A stretch of DNA of 64,000 bases. Origin: UMGS1387 sp045539625. Lineage in GTDB: Bacteria > Bacillota > Clostridia > Oscillospirales > CAG-382. How positions within the stretch are numbered: the first letter of the stretch is position 1; each line of letters starts with the position of its first letter. The stretch is taken from contig JAZQFS010000042.1 of NCBI GenBank assembly GCA_045539625.1, positions 1 to 64,000 on the forward strand, read 5' to 3'. This document shows, one piece after another, positions 23,030-31,670 of this stretch. The translations under genes and the position numbers were made by a program. Below the pieces are notes generated by a model, which was not told the origin of the DNA, did not search any database, and worked only from the letters and a program-made list of their open reading frames with translations.

Positions 23030-23491
23030 CTACATCTCACCGATATTTACAATTCTCACAGACTGCCGTTTCTTTGCATATTCAAGAGTTTTCGCCGCAC
23101 CTCCGAAGGAGTGTTGCACAAAGCAAACCAAAACAGCCGCATTATCTACCATATACTGATTAGCTTTGATTATCTGCAATTGCTTAGGTGTTTTCGGCGG
23201 CATATCCGCAACAAGAATATTATCATAATCTTTATAATACTGCTCTTTACAGGTATTAATTTCCGAAGTCAGATAAGGTATGACAAGATTGAGCATCAAG
23301 GACGGGTATTTTCCTTTCAGTTCCCTTACTGCTTTTGCACAAAGCTTATCGAAAGCACCGTAATTTCCCACCCAAAATTCGTTTATTTGTTCCGTCAAAA
23401 TCAATTCTTCAACCGAAGATTTGAGGTTTTTATATATTTCATCTGTTCCGTAAAGCTTCGAGTGACCTGCAAAGCAACATATCTTTATCAT
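23030..23491 (-). CDS. SLOG-fold (YpsA/DUF1273-like) protein
   Basis: A 153-residue Rossmann-like protein with the SLOG pattern. It has an N-terminal strand and loop KICCFAGHSKLYG, a glycine-containing segment FWVGNYGAFDKLCAKAV near residue 42, YDNILVADMPP near 90, and the closing QYMVDNAAVLVCF / SFGGAAKTLEYAKK block near 112-142. SLOG proteins bind nucleotide-derived ligands, and some act in stress or defence signalling. It is divergent from a small XRE regulator with consensus promoters between them and a TTTACA-N4-TGTAAA palindrome in its leader. The start is the ATG after GAAGAAGGTG. Its ligand and role are unknown. Confidence 0.75.
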   Translation of the reverse strand: MIKICCFAGHSKLYGTDEIYKNLKSSVEELILTEQINEFWVGNYGAFDKLCAKAVRELKGKYPSLMLNLVIPYLTSEINTCKEQYYKDYDNILVADMPPKTPKQLQIIKANQYMVDNAAVLVCFVQHSFGGAAKTLEYAKKRQSVRIVNIGEM

Positions 23492-23522
23492 TTTTACACC
23501 TTCTTCACATTCAATAAAACAC

Positions 23523-23538
23523 TTTACATCATTGTAAA
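23523..23538. promoter_or_regulatory. Palindrome TTTACA-N4-TGTAAA, candidate XRE operator
   Basis: A 16-bp inverted repeat between the SLOG promoter and its start codon. It is placed where a repressor such as the divergent XRE protein could act. Confidence 0.45.
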
Positions 23539-23556
23539 AGCAATCTTTTTTGGTGT

Positions 23557-23585
23557 ATTATACCACGCTTAAGTGCTATTGTCAA
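23557..23585 (-). promoter_or_regulatory. Consensus promoter of the SLOG gene
   Basis: Minus strand TTGACA (23585-23580), 17 bp, TATAAT (23562-23557). Confidence 0.85.
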
Positions 23586-23668
23586 TCAATTCTGTTGTTT
23601 TATCAACCTTACAGATTGTCGATTATACTTTGAAACAGGGGTATAATATGTATGTAGAGGTGAGGAAA

Positions 23669-23896
23669 GTGAAAAATGAGCATTTCGATATTTGGTTAAG
23701 CATCGGTTTAAATATTTTGCATTACAGAAAAGAGCAAGGAATGACTCAAATGCAGCTTGCAGACAAAACGGGCATAAGCAAGAATCATATGCAGAGAATC
23801 GAAACCGCCGCCTGCTCCTGCACACTTGACACGCTTATTGACATTGCCGATGCGTTGAACATTCCGCTGAAAAAGCTTTTTGAATTTAAAGACTGA
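23669..23896 (+). CDS. Small XRE-family (Cro/C1-type) DNA-binding protein
   Basis: A 75-residue protein that is essentially one HTH domain: GLNILHYRKEQGMTQMQLAD, KTGISKNHMQRIETAACSC and TLIDIADALNIPLKKLFEF. The frame is open from 23573, but a TATAAT at 23642-23647 indicates that transcription begins near 23655. The GTG at 23669, with AGAGG 8 bp upstream, is therefore the best start. It is divergent from the SLOG gene and has its own terminator. Single-domain XRE proteins are common in phage, toxin-antitoxin and small regulatory modules; its likely target is the shared intergenic region. Confidence 0.82.
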   Translation: MKNEHFDIWLSIGLNILHYRKEQGMTQMQLADKTGISKNHMQRIETAACSCTLDTLIDIADALNIPLKKLFEFKD

Positions 23897-23900
23897 TTTA

Positions 23901-23937
23901 AGTTGTCTCATTACTTTGTTTTGAGACAGCTTTTTTT
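23901..23937 (+). terminator. Terminator of the XRE gene
   Basis: AGTTGTCTCA (23901-23910) pairs with TGAGACAGCT (23922-23931) and a T-run follows. Confidence 0.8.
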
Positions 23938-24020
23938 ATTGTTTTTGCACAGTTCAGAGGGCACCGATTTCTTCGTCCCTGTTTAGGGCAAAAGTAACTG
24001 TCAGCTTTCCGGCATATAAA

Positions 24021-24056
24021 AGAAAAAGCAGGTAACAGCACTTTGCCGTTACCTGC
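24021..24056 (-). terminator. Terminator of the giant SGNH-domain gene
   Basis: GCAGGTAAC (24028-24036) pairs with GTTACCTGC (24048-24056), followed on the minus strand by TTTTTCTTTT. Positions 23938-24020 show nothing recognisable. Confidence 0.8.
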
Positions 24057-24087
24057 AAAAACATATTATTTTGTCACAGTTTTATAC

Positions 24088-27000
24088 TCAGCTTACCGAA
24101 AAGCTTTCATCAACGCTTTCACAAAGGGGTTTCAATGAACCAAGACTGTCAAACAGCATAATCTTATAGCTGCAAACACCCTCGGCATCAAAATTAAAGA
24201 CTGCCGCCGTGTTTTGTGCCGATACGGGTTTTATCTGCATACCAATATAACTGCCGTTTTCGCCGTAAAGTGCAAGGACAGCTTGGGCATTATCCACGCC
24301 CTCGTCAAGTACGGCGTTATAAGTGCAGAAATACTGCGTTTTTACCGTCTCGCCGTTTTCGTTCACTTCTGCAACCGTCACAACGGCACTGTCAGAGGCT
24401 ATCAAACCCAGCTTATTTTGGTATTCTCTGACAAGAGTCTGACTGCCCTGTGCTTTTACGTATCTTGAATTTGCTTCAAGTGTTTTTTCTCCAAGATCAA
24501 TTTCAACATAGCCCTGAGGTTTATTTGTTCCTGTCACAACTACATTTGCATCGCCACTTGCCGAAAGTGTGCCCTGTGCATCAATTTCCCCGAAGATATA
24601 GTTTCCTGCACCCAAAGTCATACAAGCGTCCTTATGGATATTCACCTTATCTGCCGTCACGAGGTATTGTCCCGAAGAAATTACGGTATTCTTATGAATA
24701 TTGATTTCACGAAGCTTCATATCCCCCGTCACATTTTCAAGGCTTCTTTCAAATTCAATATAGTCAACGGTAAGTGCCGCATCAATACAGTTTGGAACAA
24801 GTCTGAAGCCTGTTATTATGCCCGTAACATCTGAAATATCAAAGGAATACTCATTCATTAATGTATCGGGAATACTCTTTGTACAGGTTATTTCTCCGTC
24901 TTTTGTTGTAAGCACAAGTGTAAGAGATGCAGGAACAACGTCAATCATGGAAATTGCAAGCTTTGTATTAAAGCAGGAGTATTTTTCAGCATCAACAAGC
25001 AGGGTGCTGTCATAGATGGAAACACCGCCCTCATAGGAGGTAACGCTTGCAATACCGTTCTGCACCTTTCCGTGGAAGCCGCCGAGAGAAATGCCCTCTG
25101 TATCGCCGTCTGTTTCAAAGTACCAGCTATCGGCATATTCCCAAACAGCGTACACTGTCACGTTTTTATCGGCAGTTACCGTCTTGACTGTCTTTTCGCT
25201 TCCCTCTTCCGTTGTCCAGCCCTTGAACTTATAGCCTGTTCTTTCGGGAACAATTGACGAGAGTGTATATTCTCCCTTGGCATAAGCATCGCTTTCGGGA
25301 AGACCTGTAACCTCATCATCTGCACCTGCCGAGTATGAAACGGTATAGCAGGGTGTCTGTCCTGTTACGGTAAATGTTCTTTCGGCAAAAATCGTATCGT
25401 CATATGCACATACTGCCTTTACCGTCACCGTACCGTTATTTACGGGTGTGACAGTGCCGTCAGCACCGATTGTTGCAATTCTTTCATCATCAACGCTCCA
25501 GTTAACCTTATCCGTTGCATCGTCAAGTGTTACCCTGACGGAAAGAGATGTTTCTTTGCTTATTACATCATCGCCCAAAATTTCAATGCTGTCTGGCATA
25601 TAGATATACTGAGCTTCAATTACACGGGGTATTGCCTGTCGGAGCTGTGCAAATACACGCTTTGCAATTTCGTCCATACCAAGGTCACCTGGATGGCTTC
25701 TGAACTCGATTCTTCCGTCGCCAAGAAGGTCATCATAGCCCGGATACTGAGCATATGCAAGGTAAGGATTATACTTCCAGCCGCTATTTCCTCTGTCGTA
25801 GGTTACGCCGTCCTTTACAAGATACCTGTTATCAGGATTAACCACGCTGTAGGAGTTAATATCTCTCATATCGGCAACGTAAAAGCCGTAAACCTTTGCG
25901 TATTCCATTGCAGCCCTTGCTCTGTTACAATCGGAAAAGCTTGTGATTATCACAACAACGGAATTTTCAGGTTTATGCTCTTTGATTTTAGCATACAGCG
26001 TATCGTAGAACAGGCACGCCACCTCATAATTATCGGTTTTTAAGTTTTCACCAAGCTGGATTGTGATAATATCGGGCTTTTCGGTTTCAAGGTGCTCTAT
26101 TCTGTCGGCAAGTGAATTTACAATACTGTTCTTACTGTATTCCTTATCCCAGCCCTCAAAGTTTGTGGTATCGTTTGAATCGGCAAGTCCCTTCTTCCAT
26201 GCAGCCTCTGTATCGGAGCTTGCGAAAACCTCGCCTGTCACCTTTGAATTAAGCTCTGTTCTTAAGTAATACTGTATTCTATGGAAATAGTCAAGCTCAG
26301 GATCTGATGCCGCCATTCCTCGAAGCGGCTCATCTGCCTTCATCCATATTGAATAGTTTGGATTATAGCCGTGACGCAGGTATGAGTTACCGATACTCAT
26401 AAGCTTTAAGTCATAAACCAACGTCTTTTTTCTCTGTCCCGATATTTCTATTTCAACGCTGTCGGTTGCGTTTTTATCGGCAAAAGCTGTTGCCGTTACA
26501 ACAACCGTTCCGTTACCGAGAGCAGTAAGTGTAACCGTACCGTCATCGGCAATATCAAGTCTTGCAATATTTGTATCGCTTAACGTATAGTCAACCGATT
26601 CATCTTCAAGTGCAATATTTGAAAACAGCCGAGAGGTCAGCGTTACACTGCCGCCGTCAAGTGTGATTTTATCATCAGAGGCTGTAAGGCTCAGTGCCGC
26701 CTGCAACGGCGTTCCCTCGTTAGGGTTGGTTTTGGAAAAATACATTTCGTCCACCTCTATATTATTCATTTTCTGATAAGTTACAGGCTTTTTCACATAG
26801 TAAAAATCGCCGTCTTTTTCATCGTATACTCCGTCACTGTCAACGTCATACAGGAAGTATTCGTTGGAAATGATTGAGCCTGTTATATTGGCAAACATCA
26901 TTTTTGCGAAATATTCGCCGTTTGCACCGCTTACAAGAGGTCTTAAATCAAGGACGTAGGTTTTATAATCCGTTGTCATATAAAAGCTTTGAGACACTTT

Positions 27001-29658
27001 CATAGCTGCGGTATACACAGGGTTTGAGCCGAAGCCCGGGTATACGGAGATACCTCTTTCACCTGCGCTGTCGCTTCTTGCAACAACGCAAAGATAGGGA
27101 TGGGTAGCAATAGACACCTTTTCTGAAAGTATGGATACAGGATTGCTGATGCTTCCGCTTGTATGCTTTTTCACCTTATACACGCTTTCGCCGTTGACGG
27201 TGGTTTCGGTGAGCATTGCACCTGCGGCAGAGGTAAGATCGGGTGTCTTTGCAAAGGTTGACACAATATTCACGGAAGTGCCTGTATTTGTTGTTGCAAA
27301 GCTATGGTAGCCGCCTGAAGTAAAGCCTGTATTTGAAGGATCGTTAAAATCCCATTTATATGCAACATTTTCAGATATGTCAGGCTCTTCGCTTGTTGTG
27401 TAAACATTTACAAACTCGGTATTTGTGCCCGACGTGTTGAGGTTGAAGGCAAGCATAAAGTCATCGATATACTTTGCACCCTCTGTAATATTGGTAAGCT
27501 CGCAAAAGCCCGTCTTTGTTCCGTCGCCGTTTGACACAAACTCCGAAATATATGCCCAGCACTTTCTGTTATTATCAAAGCCTGTTTCCTTATCCGTTTT
27601 ATAGTACACGGTTATGCAATTATCGGCGGTGCTGTCTTCGGTAATGGTTATCACAAAATACTTCTGAGTTGCAGGGGCGCTTGTATTTATAAATCTGATG
27701 CCGCCGCTTGTTGCGGTATTTTTGGTATAGGTGACCTTAAGGTTACCGTCGGTTGTAAAATCTGCTGTTGTGTGATGTACTCCGTTTGTATTTTTCATAA
27801 GGAACACATCGTTATAATAGGTTCCGAATTCAAGAGCACCCGATGTCTGTTCCAGAAAATCTATATAATAGCCGTACTTTGATTCATCAACGCCTACATA
27901 AATATCACGTGACACCGACACAGGCGAATTTTTATCGTTGCCTGTTACGGTAACGGTAGCGACACCTGTTTTTGCCTTGGCTCTGATTTTAAGAGTATTA
28001 TCCGCCATGACTCTATAGGAAACAACGTCATTATCGTCCTTCACCGACCAGGTATAAGAGGTATCGTACACACCTTCAAGCTCGCACGCAAACAATGCCT
28101 TAAGGTCTATTTCCTGCCCTGCCTTTGTAAGATATGTAACATCGTTGCTGAAGATATAGGAAGGATTGACATTAAGCGTGGGATAAAGCTTTGTGCCATG
28201 CACCGTTATGCCGTCGCCTGTCTGTGAAAGTGTGATTTTTTCTATACAGCCCTGCCAGCCTTCAAGCAAAGGAAGCTGAAGGAAAAAGTCACGTTTTTTT
28301 GTTTCGGCAGGAACGGTTATTTCCGCTTTTACGCTTGTTTTATCCGTCACAAAGGTAAATTCCAGCTTTCCGTCAAGCTGTGATGAATTGTCTGCCTTTA
28401 CCGTAATATAATCGTAAGCAAAGGTATCAGCGGAAAATTCTGTCTGCTGTGCCGAAGCAAAATCAAGCACACAAGGCTCTGTTGCAACGGTGACGGTTCT
28501 TGTTAAGGTTTTCACCTCGGTATCGGCATAGCTAAACGTAATTACTGCATTACCCTGTGAAAGTGCCGTAAGAGTTGCGGTGCCGTCGGTATTTTTTTCA
28601 ACACTTACAACGTCCGAATTACTGCTTGACCAGGATATTTTACTTACATCAATTTCAGGTTTGCCCGAAAGAGCCGCACTTGCTATTACGCTCTTATCTA
28701 TTTTGTCAAGCTTTCCGTCAAGTTCAATATATGCTCCGTCAAAGGCATAGCTTTCCCTTGTTGCATACAGCACAATATCCTTATTATTATCTGCCGTCAA
28801 AGCAATTGAGGTAACAGGCACACCGCCCACCTCTGATGCCCAGCCTGCGTATGTAGTAAGTCCTGCAGAAATTTCTGAGGGTGTAGAGCTTGTAAGCAGG
28901 TTTCCCTCCTCATCTGCTGCAATATAGTCTGTTTTTACTACATTCTTTCCGTCTGCACTGTAATAGGTCACCTTATATGCAGGTGCCACAATCATATTAT
29001 CAAAGTAGTACATAACATCTGCCGTATCCGAAGCCGTAGTCTGTGATGTAAACACAAGTCTGTGGCAGTAGGTACTGCTGACGGGAGAACCGGTCTGGTT
29101 AAGCGAAAGCGCATCAACTATTTTTCCGTAGCTTTGCCGGCCTTTTGTATAATCCACGGAAAAGCTCTGAATGGAGTCGGCGGGAACCGCTCTTGCTCCC
29201 ATTATCCAGAAAGCTTTCTTGTCGGTATACTTTCCTTCCTCCGACACCGCTTTATCATAATCAAAGGCGATATACAGATGATTATGTCCTACAAGCGAGC
29301 CAAGATCTGAGCCGAAAGGAACAATCATATAAAAATAATCTGCATTCGCATCTTCGGGAAGCAGCCATCTGATAACGGTATCTTTTTCGTTATCGGGGTT
29401 CTTTACGGCTGAAAGAACACCCTTTCCCGAATCAATTTTCACTGCAAGGCTATCAAAATTTTCTCCTGTCAGCGGCTCTTTTGTGCCTGTCAGAATATTG
29501 ATTCCGCGGCTGACAACGGTTTCGCCGTAAAGCTCAGAAAGGTCTGCGTTTACCTGTTCCGATGCCGTTCCTGTGTTTTCTGAAGGTACGGTAGCCGAAA
29601 ACGCCGTCAAAGAAAAAATCAAACCAAGCAAAAGGAGTATGCCTAAAAGCTTTTTCAT
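24088..29658 (-). CDS. Giant secreted multidomain protein with SGNH-hydrolase (DUF4886-like) domain
   Basis: 1856 residues with a signal peptide (1-20). N-terminal beta domains and an InlB-type repeat are followed by a bacterial Ig-like (Big_2) domain near 310-390 (ISWSSSNSDVVSV...TATLTALSQGNAVI). Further beta domains come next, with another Big_2 domain near 1030-1075 and an SGNH esterase domain about 1083-1340. Its putative catalytic residues are Ser1092 (MSIGNSY), Asn1205 (IQLGEN) and His1322 (SHPGDLGM). A third Big_2 domain and an InlB-type repeat (YKFKGWTTEEGSEKT) follow, then C-terminal domains without a sorting motif. SGNH enzymes of this kind often remove acetyl groups from polysaccharides. 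It begins at the ATG after TGGAG behind a promoter at 29706-29734. It is not in an operon. Confidence 0.8.
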   Translation of the reverse strand: MKKLLGILLLLGLIFSLTAFSATVPSENTGTASEQVNADLSELYGETVVSRGINILTGTKEPLTGENFDSLAVKIDSGKGVLSAVKNPDNEKDTVIRWLLPEDANADYFYMIVPFGSDLGSLVGHNHLYIAFDYDKAVSEEGKYTDKKAFWIMGARAVPADSIQSFSVDYTKGRQSYGKIVDALSLNQTGSPVSSTYCHRLVFTSQTTASDTADVMYYFDNMIVAPAYKVTYYSADGKNVVKTDYIAADEEGNLLTSSTPSEISAGLTTYAGWASEVGGVPVTSIALTADNNKDIVLYATRESYAFDGAYIELDGKLDKIDKSVIASAALSGKPEIDVSKISWSSSNSDVVSVEKNTDGTATLTALSQGNAVITFSYADTEVKTLTRTVTVATEPCVLDFASAQQTEFSADTFAYDYITVKADNSSQLDGKLEFTFVTDKTSVKAEITVPAETKKRDFFLQLPLLEGWQGCIEKITLSQTGDGITVHGTKLYPTLNVNPSYIFSNDVTYLTKAGQEIDLKALFACELEGVYDTSYTWSVKDDNDVVSYRVMADNTLKIRAKAKTGVATVTVTGNDKNSPVSVSRDIYVGVDESKYGYYIDFLEQTSGALEFGTYYNDVFLMKNTNGVHHTTADFTTDGNLKVTYTKNTATSGGIRFINTSAPATQKYFVITITEDSTADNCITVYYKTDKETGFDNNRKCWAYISEFVSNGDGTKTGFCELTNITEGAKYIDDFMLAFNLNTSGTNTEFVNVYTTSEEPDISENVAYKWDFNDPSNTGFTSGGYHSFATTNTGTSVNIVSTFAKTPDLTSAAGAMLTETTVNGESVYKVKKHTSGSISNPVSILSEKVSIATHPYLCVVARSDSAGERGISVYPGFGSNPVYTAAMKVSQSFYMTTDYKTYVLDLRPLVSGANGEYFAKMMFANITGSIISNEYFLYDVDSDGVYDEKDGDFYYVKKPVTYQKMNNIEVDEMYFSKTNPNEGTPLQAALSLTASDDKITLDGGSVTLTSRLFSNIALEDESVDYTLSDTNIARLDIADDGTVTLTALGNGTVVVTATAFADKNATDSVEIEISGQRKKTLVYDLKLMSIGNSYLRHGYNPNYSIWMKADEPLRGMAASDPELDYFHRIQYYLRTELNSKVTGEVFASSDTEAAWKKGLADSNDTTNFEGWDKEYSKNSIVNSLADRIEHLETEKPDIITIQLGENLKTDNYEVACLFYDTLYAKIKEHKPENSVVVIITSFSDCNRARAAMEYAKVYGFYVADMRDINSYSVVNPDNRYLVKDGVTYDRGNSGWKYNPYLAYAQYPGYDDLLGDGRIEFRSHPGDLGMDEIAKRVFAQLRQAIPRVIEAQYIYMPDSIEILGDDVISKETSLSVRVTLDDATDKVNWSVDDERIATIGADGTVTPVNNGTVTVKAVCAYDDTIFAERTFTVTGQTPCYTVSYSAGADDEVTGLPESDAYAKGEYTLSSIVPERTGYKFKGWTTEEGSEKTVKTVTADKNVTVYAVWEYADSWYFETDGDTEGISLGGFHGKVQNGIASVTSYEGGVSIYDSTLLVDAEKYSCFNTKLAISMIDVVPASLTLVLTTKDGEITCTKSIPDTLMNEYSFDISDVTGIITGFRLVPNCIDAALTVDYIEFERSLENVTGDMKLREINIHKNTVISSGQYLVTADKVNIHKDACMTLGAGNYIFGEIDAQGTLSASGDANVVVTGTNKPQGYVEIDLGEKTLEANSRYVKAQGSQTLVREYQNKLGLIASDSAVVTVAEVNENGETVKTQYFCTYNAVLDEGVDNAQAVLALYGENGSYIGMQIKPVSAQNTAAVFNFDAEGVCSYKIMLFDSLGSLKPLCESVDESFSVS

Positions 29659-29705
29659 AACAAAATCTCCACTCTGATAATATTTGCACAGTATCTTTTA
29701 TTTTA

Positions 29706-29734
29706 ATTTTACACAAATTTCTCTATTTAGTCAA
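29706..29734 (-). promoter_or_regulatory. Promoter of the giant SGNH-domain gene
   Basis: Minus strand TTGACT (29734-29729), 17 bp, TAAAAT (29711-29706). Further upstream, 29817-29829 is a perfect 13-bp palindrome (GACAAAATTTGTC) of unknown use. Nothing else recognisable lies in 29735-29865. Confidence 0.7.
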
Positions 29735-29865
29735 GTAACAAAGCAACACTGTTTTTGTACAAATCAATTCTAACACAAATTACAGGACAAATCCCGCTAA
29801 AATCTATGAAGATACGGACAAAATTTGTCATAATGTTATAATTACGGCAAGACAACGGGGATTTT

Positions 29866-30075
29866 TTACGAAAAAAAGCTCTGACTCGGTTGAATCGAAG
29901 CTTTGTGTTTTATTATGTTGGAAAGTGGTGTGGCGGAGCACTTGGAGATTCTGCGGAGGATATTGCGGTATCGGTCATAATGTCTTATTGTTCCTTCTCT
30001 CAAATTCCGATGTCTGCGGTACTCAAGGTACTTATCACAGCCTTCCTCAAAAGTGATAGCTCTGGCTTCTGACAT
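29866..30075 (-). pseudogene. Tyrosine-recombinase (integrase) N-terminal remnant, copy 1
   Basis: A 69-residue ORF with the arm/SAM-like N-terminus typical of phage-type integrases: ITFEEGCDKYLEYRRHRNLR, then EGTIRHYDRYRNI. After that the sequence loses resemblance and stops. No catalytic R-H-R-Y part exists nearby. The related fragment at 54302-54415 keeps TFKEGCDKYLEYCRQRNLRD. Both sit just after the same terminator and GGGtGRT 3' sequence, so they were copied together. It is a remnant, not an active recombinase. Confidence 0.65.
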
Positions 30076-30113
30076 TTGTAATTTTTTTCATTTTAAAATC
30101 CCTTTCAAACAGA

Positions 30114-30161
30114 CAAAAAAAGTTAGACACATCATAGGAATAAATTCCAAAATGATGTGTC
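30114..30161 (-). terminator. Terminator after the chimeric pseudogene
   Basis: GACACATCAT (30126-30135) pairs with ATGATGTGTC (30152-30161); a T-run follows on the minus strand. A related, longer hairpin is at 54446-54488. Confidence 0.75.
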
Positions 30162-30231
30162 CAACAAAAAAAATATACTATTTTAATGTCAAGAGATTTT
30201 AAAAAGTTGTAAAAACCTTGATATTACGTGA

Positions 30232-30590
30232 TTACTTGCTTGCTTCTTCAACCGCAACAGCCACTGCAACTGTAGCACCAACCATGGGGTTGTTACCTGC
30301 GCCGATAAGTCCCATCATTTCTATATGAGCGGGAACGGAGGAAGAACCTGCGAACTGAGCGTCGCCGTGCATTCTACCCATAGTATCTGTCATACCGTAG
30401 GAAGCAGGACCTGCAGCTATGTTATCGGGGTGAAGTGTACGTCCTGTACCGCCGCCGAAAAGGTAACCACCAATCATTCCGCCTTCAAGTGAAAGGGATA
30501 TTTTTTCTTCAACGCTGCCCTTTTCGTTTTGTGCCACGGTTATAGTGTACCGCAGGCGTAGAATATATTATCTTGTTGGATGCAGTTCAT
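30232..30590 (-). pseudogene. Chimeric pseudogene: MBL-fold gene 5' end fused to GGGtGRT gene 3' end
   Basis: From the ATG at 30590 the first 16 codons resemble the start of the MBL-fold gene at 22924 (NxFYACGT), then a 1-bp loss causes a TAA. The frame resumes as AQNEKG joined directly to SVEEKISLSLEGGMIGGYLF, whereas the MBL gene has about 50 residues between those parts. At about 30449-30456, inside a shared GGCGGCGG run, it switches into the last 73 codons of the GGGtGRT gene (GTGRTLHPDN... to VEEASK). A consensus promoter and ribosome site of MBL-gene type remain upstream, so a fragment may still be transcribed. It is a recombination product, not a functional gene of either family. Confidence 0.8.
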
Positions 30591-30612
30591 ATCATTCACC
30601 TCGTATGATGGT

Positions 30613-30641
30613 ATTATAGCATTTTATGGAAGGAATGTCAA
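30613..30641 (-). promoter_or_regulatory. Consensus promoter retained ahead of the chimeric pseudogene
   Basis: Minus strand TTGACA (30641-30636), 17 bp, TATAAT (30618-30613), aligned with the promoter of the MBL gene at 22945-22973. Confidence 0.8.
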
Positions 30642-30648
30642 TTATGAG

Positions 30649-30682
30649 CAAAAAAAAGAGCAATACGTTTTTTGTATCGCTC
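30649..30682 (-). terminator. Terminator of the exopolysaccharide operon
   Basis: GAGCAATAC (30658-30666) pairs with GTATCGCTC (30674-30682); the minus strand then reads TTTTTTTT. It marks the end of the transcript begun at about 54085. Confidence 0.8.
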
Positions 30683-30702
30683 TCAGTAAACATTTCAAGT
30701 AT

Positions 30703-31623
30703 TTAATACTTCTCGATAAAAGACTCGCACTCTTCAAGAGGAAGGGGTTTAGAATAGTACCACCCCTGAATAAAATCGCATTTAGACTTAGATACGAGGT
30801 CATTCTGTTCCTCTGTTTCAACACCTTCACAGATAACTGACAAATTAAGGTTATGGGCAAGTGCAATAATACCTGCGAACAGCTCCTTACCCCGCTGAGT
30901 TCCCGTTTTAAGAAGAATATCTCTGTCAATCTTAACTATATTTATGGGATAATCGCACAGATTTGCAAGAGAGGTATATCCGCTTCCAAGGTCATCAAGA
31001 TAAATCTTAAATCCAAGCTCACGGCAAAGTCTGACATTTTTCTTAGCCGTTTCTCTATCCTTTTCTATTGCATCCTCTGTAATTTCAATGGCAAGCTTTG
31101 ATTTATCAAAATCGTAGCTTTCTGATATAGCCTTCAGTTTATCAATACAATCTTCTTCAGAAAGTGTTATCCGTGTAAAGTTACAGGAAATTGTAATATC
31201 CTTATACTCGGTATCCTTCCATTTTTCAAGCTGACGGCAGGCAAGGTCAAACATATAGAAATCGTGCTGACTGATAAGTCCTGATGTTTCCATATGTCCG
31301 ATATAATTACCCGGTCCCAAGATTCCCTTTTTAGGGTTATCCCATCTTGAAAGAGCTTCGGCAGAAACAATTCTTTTTGTTTTATTATCCACAACAAACT
31401 GCAAGTACATCTTGAATTCATTGTTTCGGATTCCCTCCAAGATACTTTCTGCAGCATCGTTATCTTCGGTTTTGCCTGCATTATCGGCATTGTTCTCCTC
31501 AGACGGATTGATATTTTCAAAGCTTCTTTTTTCAATTCGTTTTATGCGAAAAAGTAACGATACGACAACAGCAGACTGCACAAAAAACACTAATATGAGT
31601 ATAGTAAGAATTAACTCCTCCAT
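30703..31623 (-). CDS. Membrane-anchored EAL-domain c-di-GMP phosphodiesterase
   Basis: A 306-residue protein with one N-terminal membrane helix (residues 3-25) and an EAL domain (about 60-306). Catalytic-site motifs appear intact: EAL at 89-91 in SAEALSRW, CNFTRI, EITED, LDDLGSGYTS, KIDRD, CEGVET and QGWYYSKPL. It should hydrolyse c-di-GMP to pGpG at the cytoplasmic face. It is the last gene of the exopolysaccharide operon, before the terminator at 30649-30682, with GGAGG upstream of its ATG. Its place in the polymer operon suggests that it dampens the c-di-GMP signal that the first gene of the operon produces. Confidence 0.9.
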   Translation of the reverse strand: MEELILTILILVFFVQSAVVVSLLFRIKRIEKRSFENINPSEENNADNAGKTEDNDAAESILEGIRNNEFKMYLQFVVDNKTKRIVSAEALSRWDNPKKGILGPGNYIGHMETSGLISQHDFYMFDLACRQLEKWKDTEYKDITISCNFTRITLSEEDCIDKLKAISESYDFDKSKLAIEITEDAIEKDRETAKKNVRLCRELGFKIYLDDLGSGYTSLANLCDYPINIVKIDRDILLKTGTQRGKELFAGIIALAHNLNLSVICEGVETEEQNDLVSKSKCDFIQGWYYSKPLPLEECESFIEKY

Positions 31624-31670
31624 TTTCTGTACACCTCCAATTTTAATATATTATTTATACTTTCCAAATG

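Noticed and set aside
29866..30075. Active integrase and thus a current mobile element
   Set aside because: Only the N-terminal domain is present in both copies; the catalytic domain and attachment repeats are absent.
30232..30537. A new 101-residue GGGtGRT-like gene
   Set aside because: Its N-terminal third comes from an MBL-fold gene, its proper start is frameshifted, and its C-terminal part is a copy of the gene at 54577.
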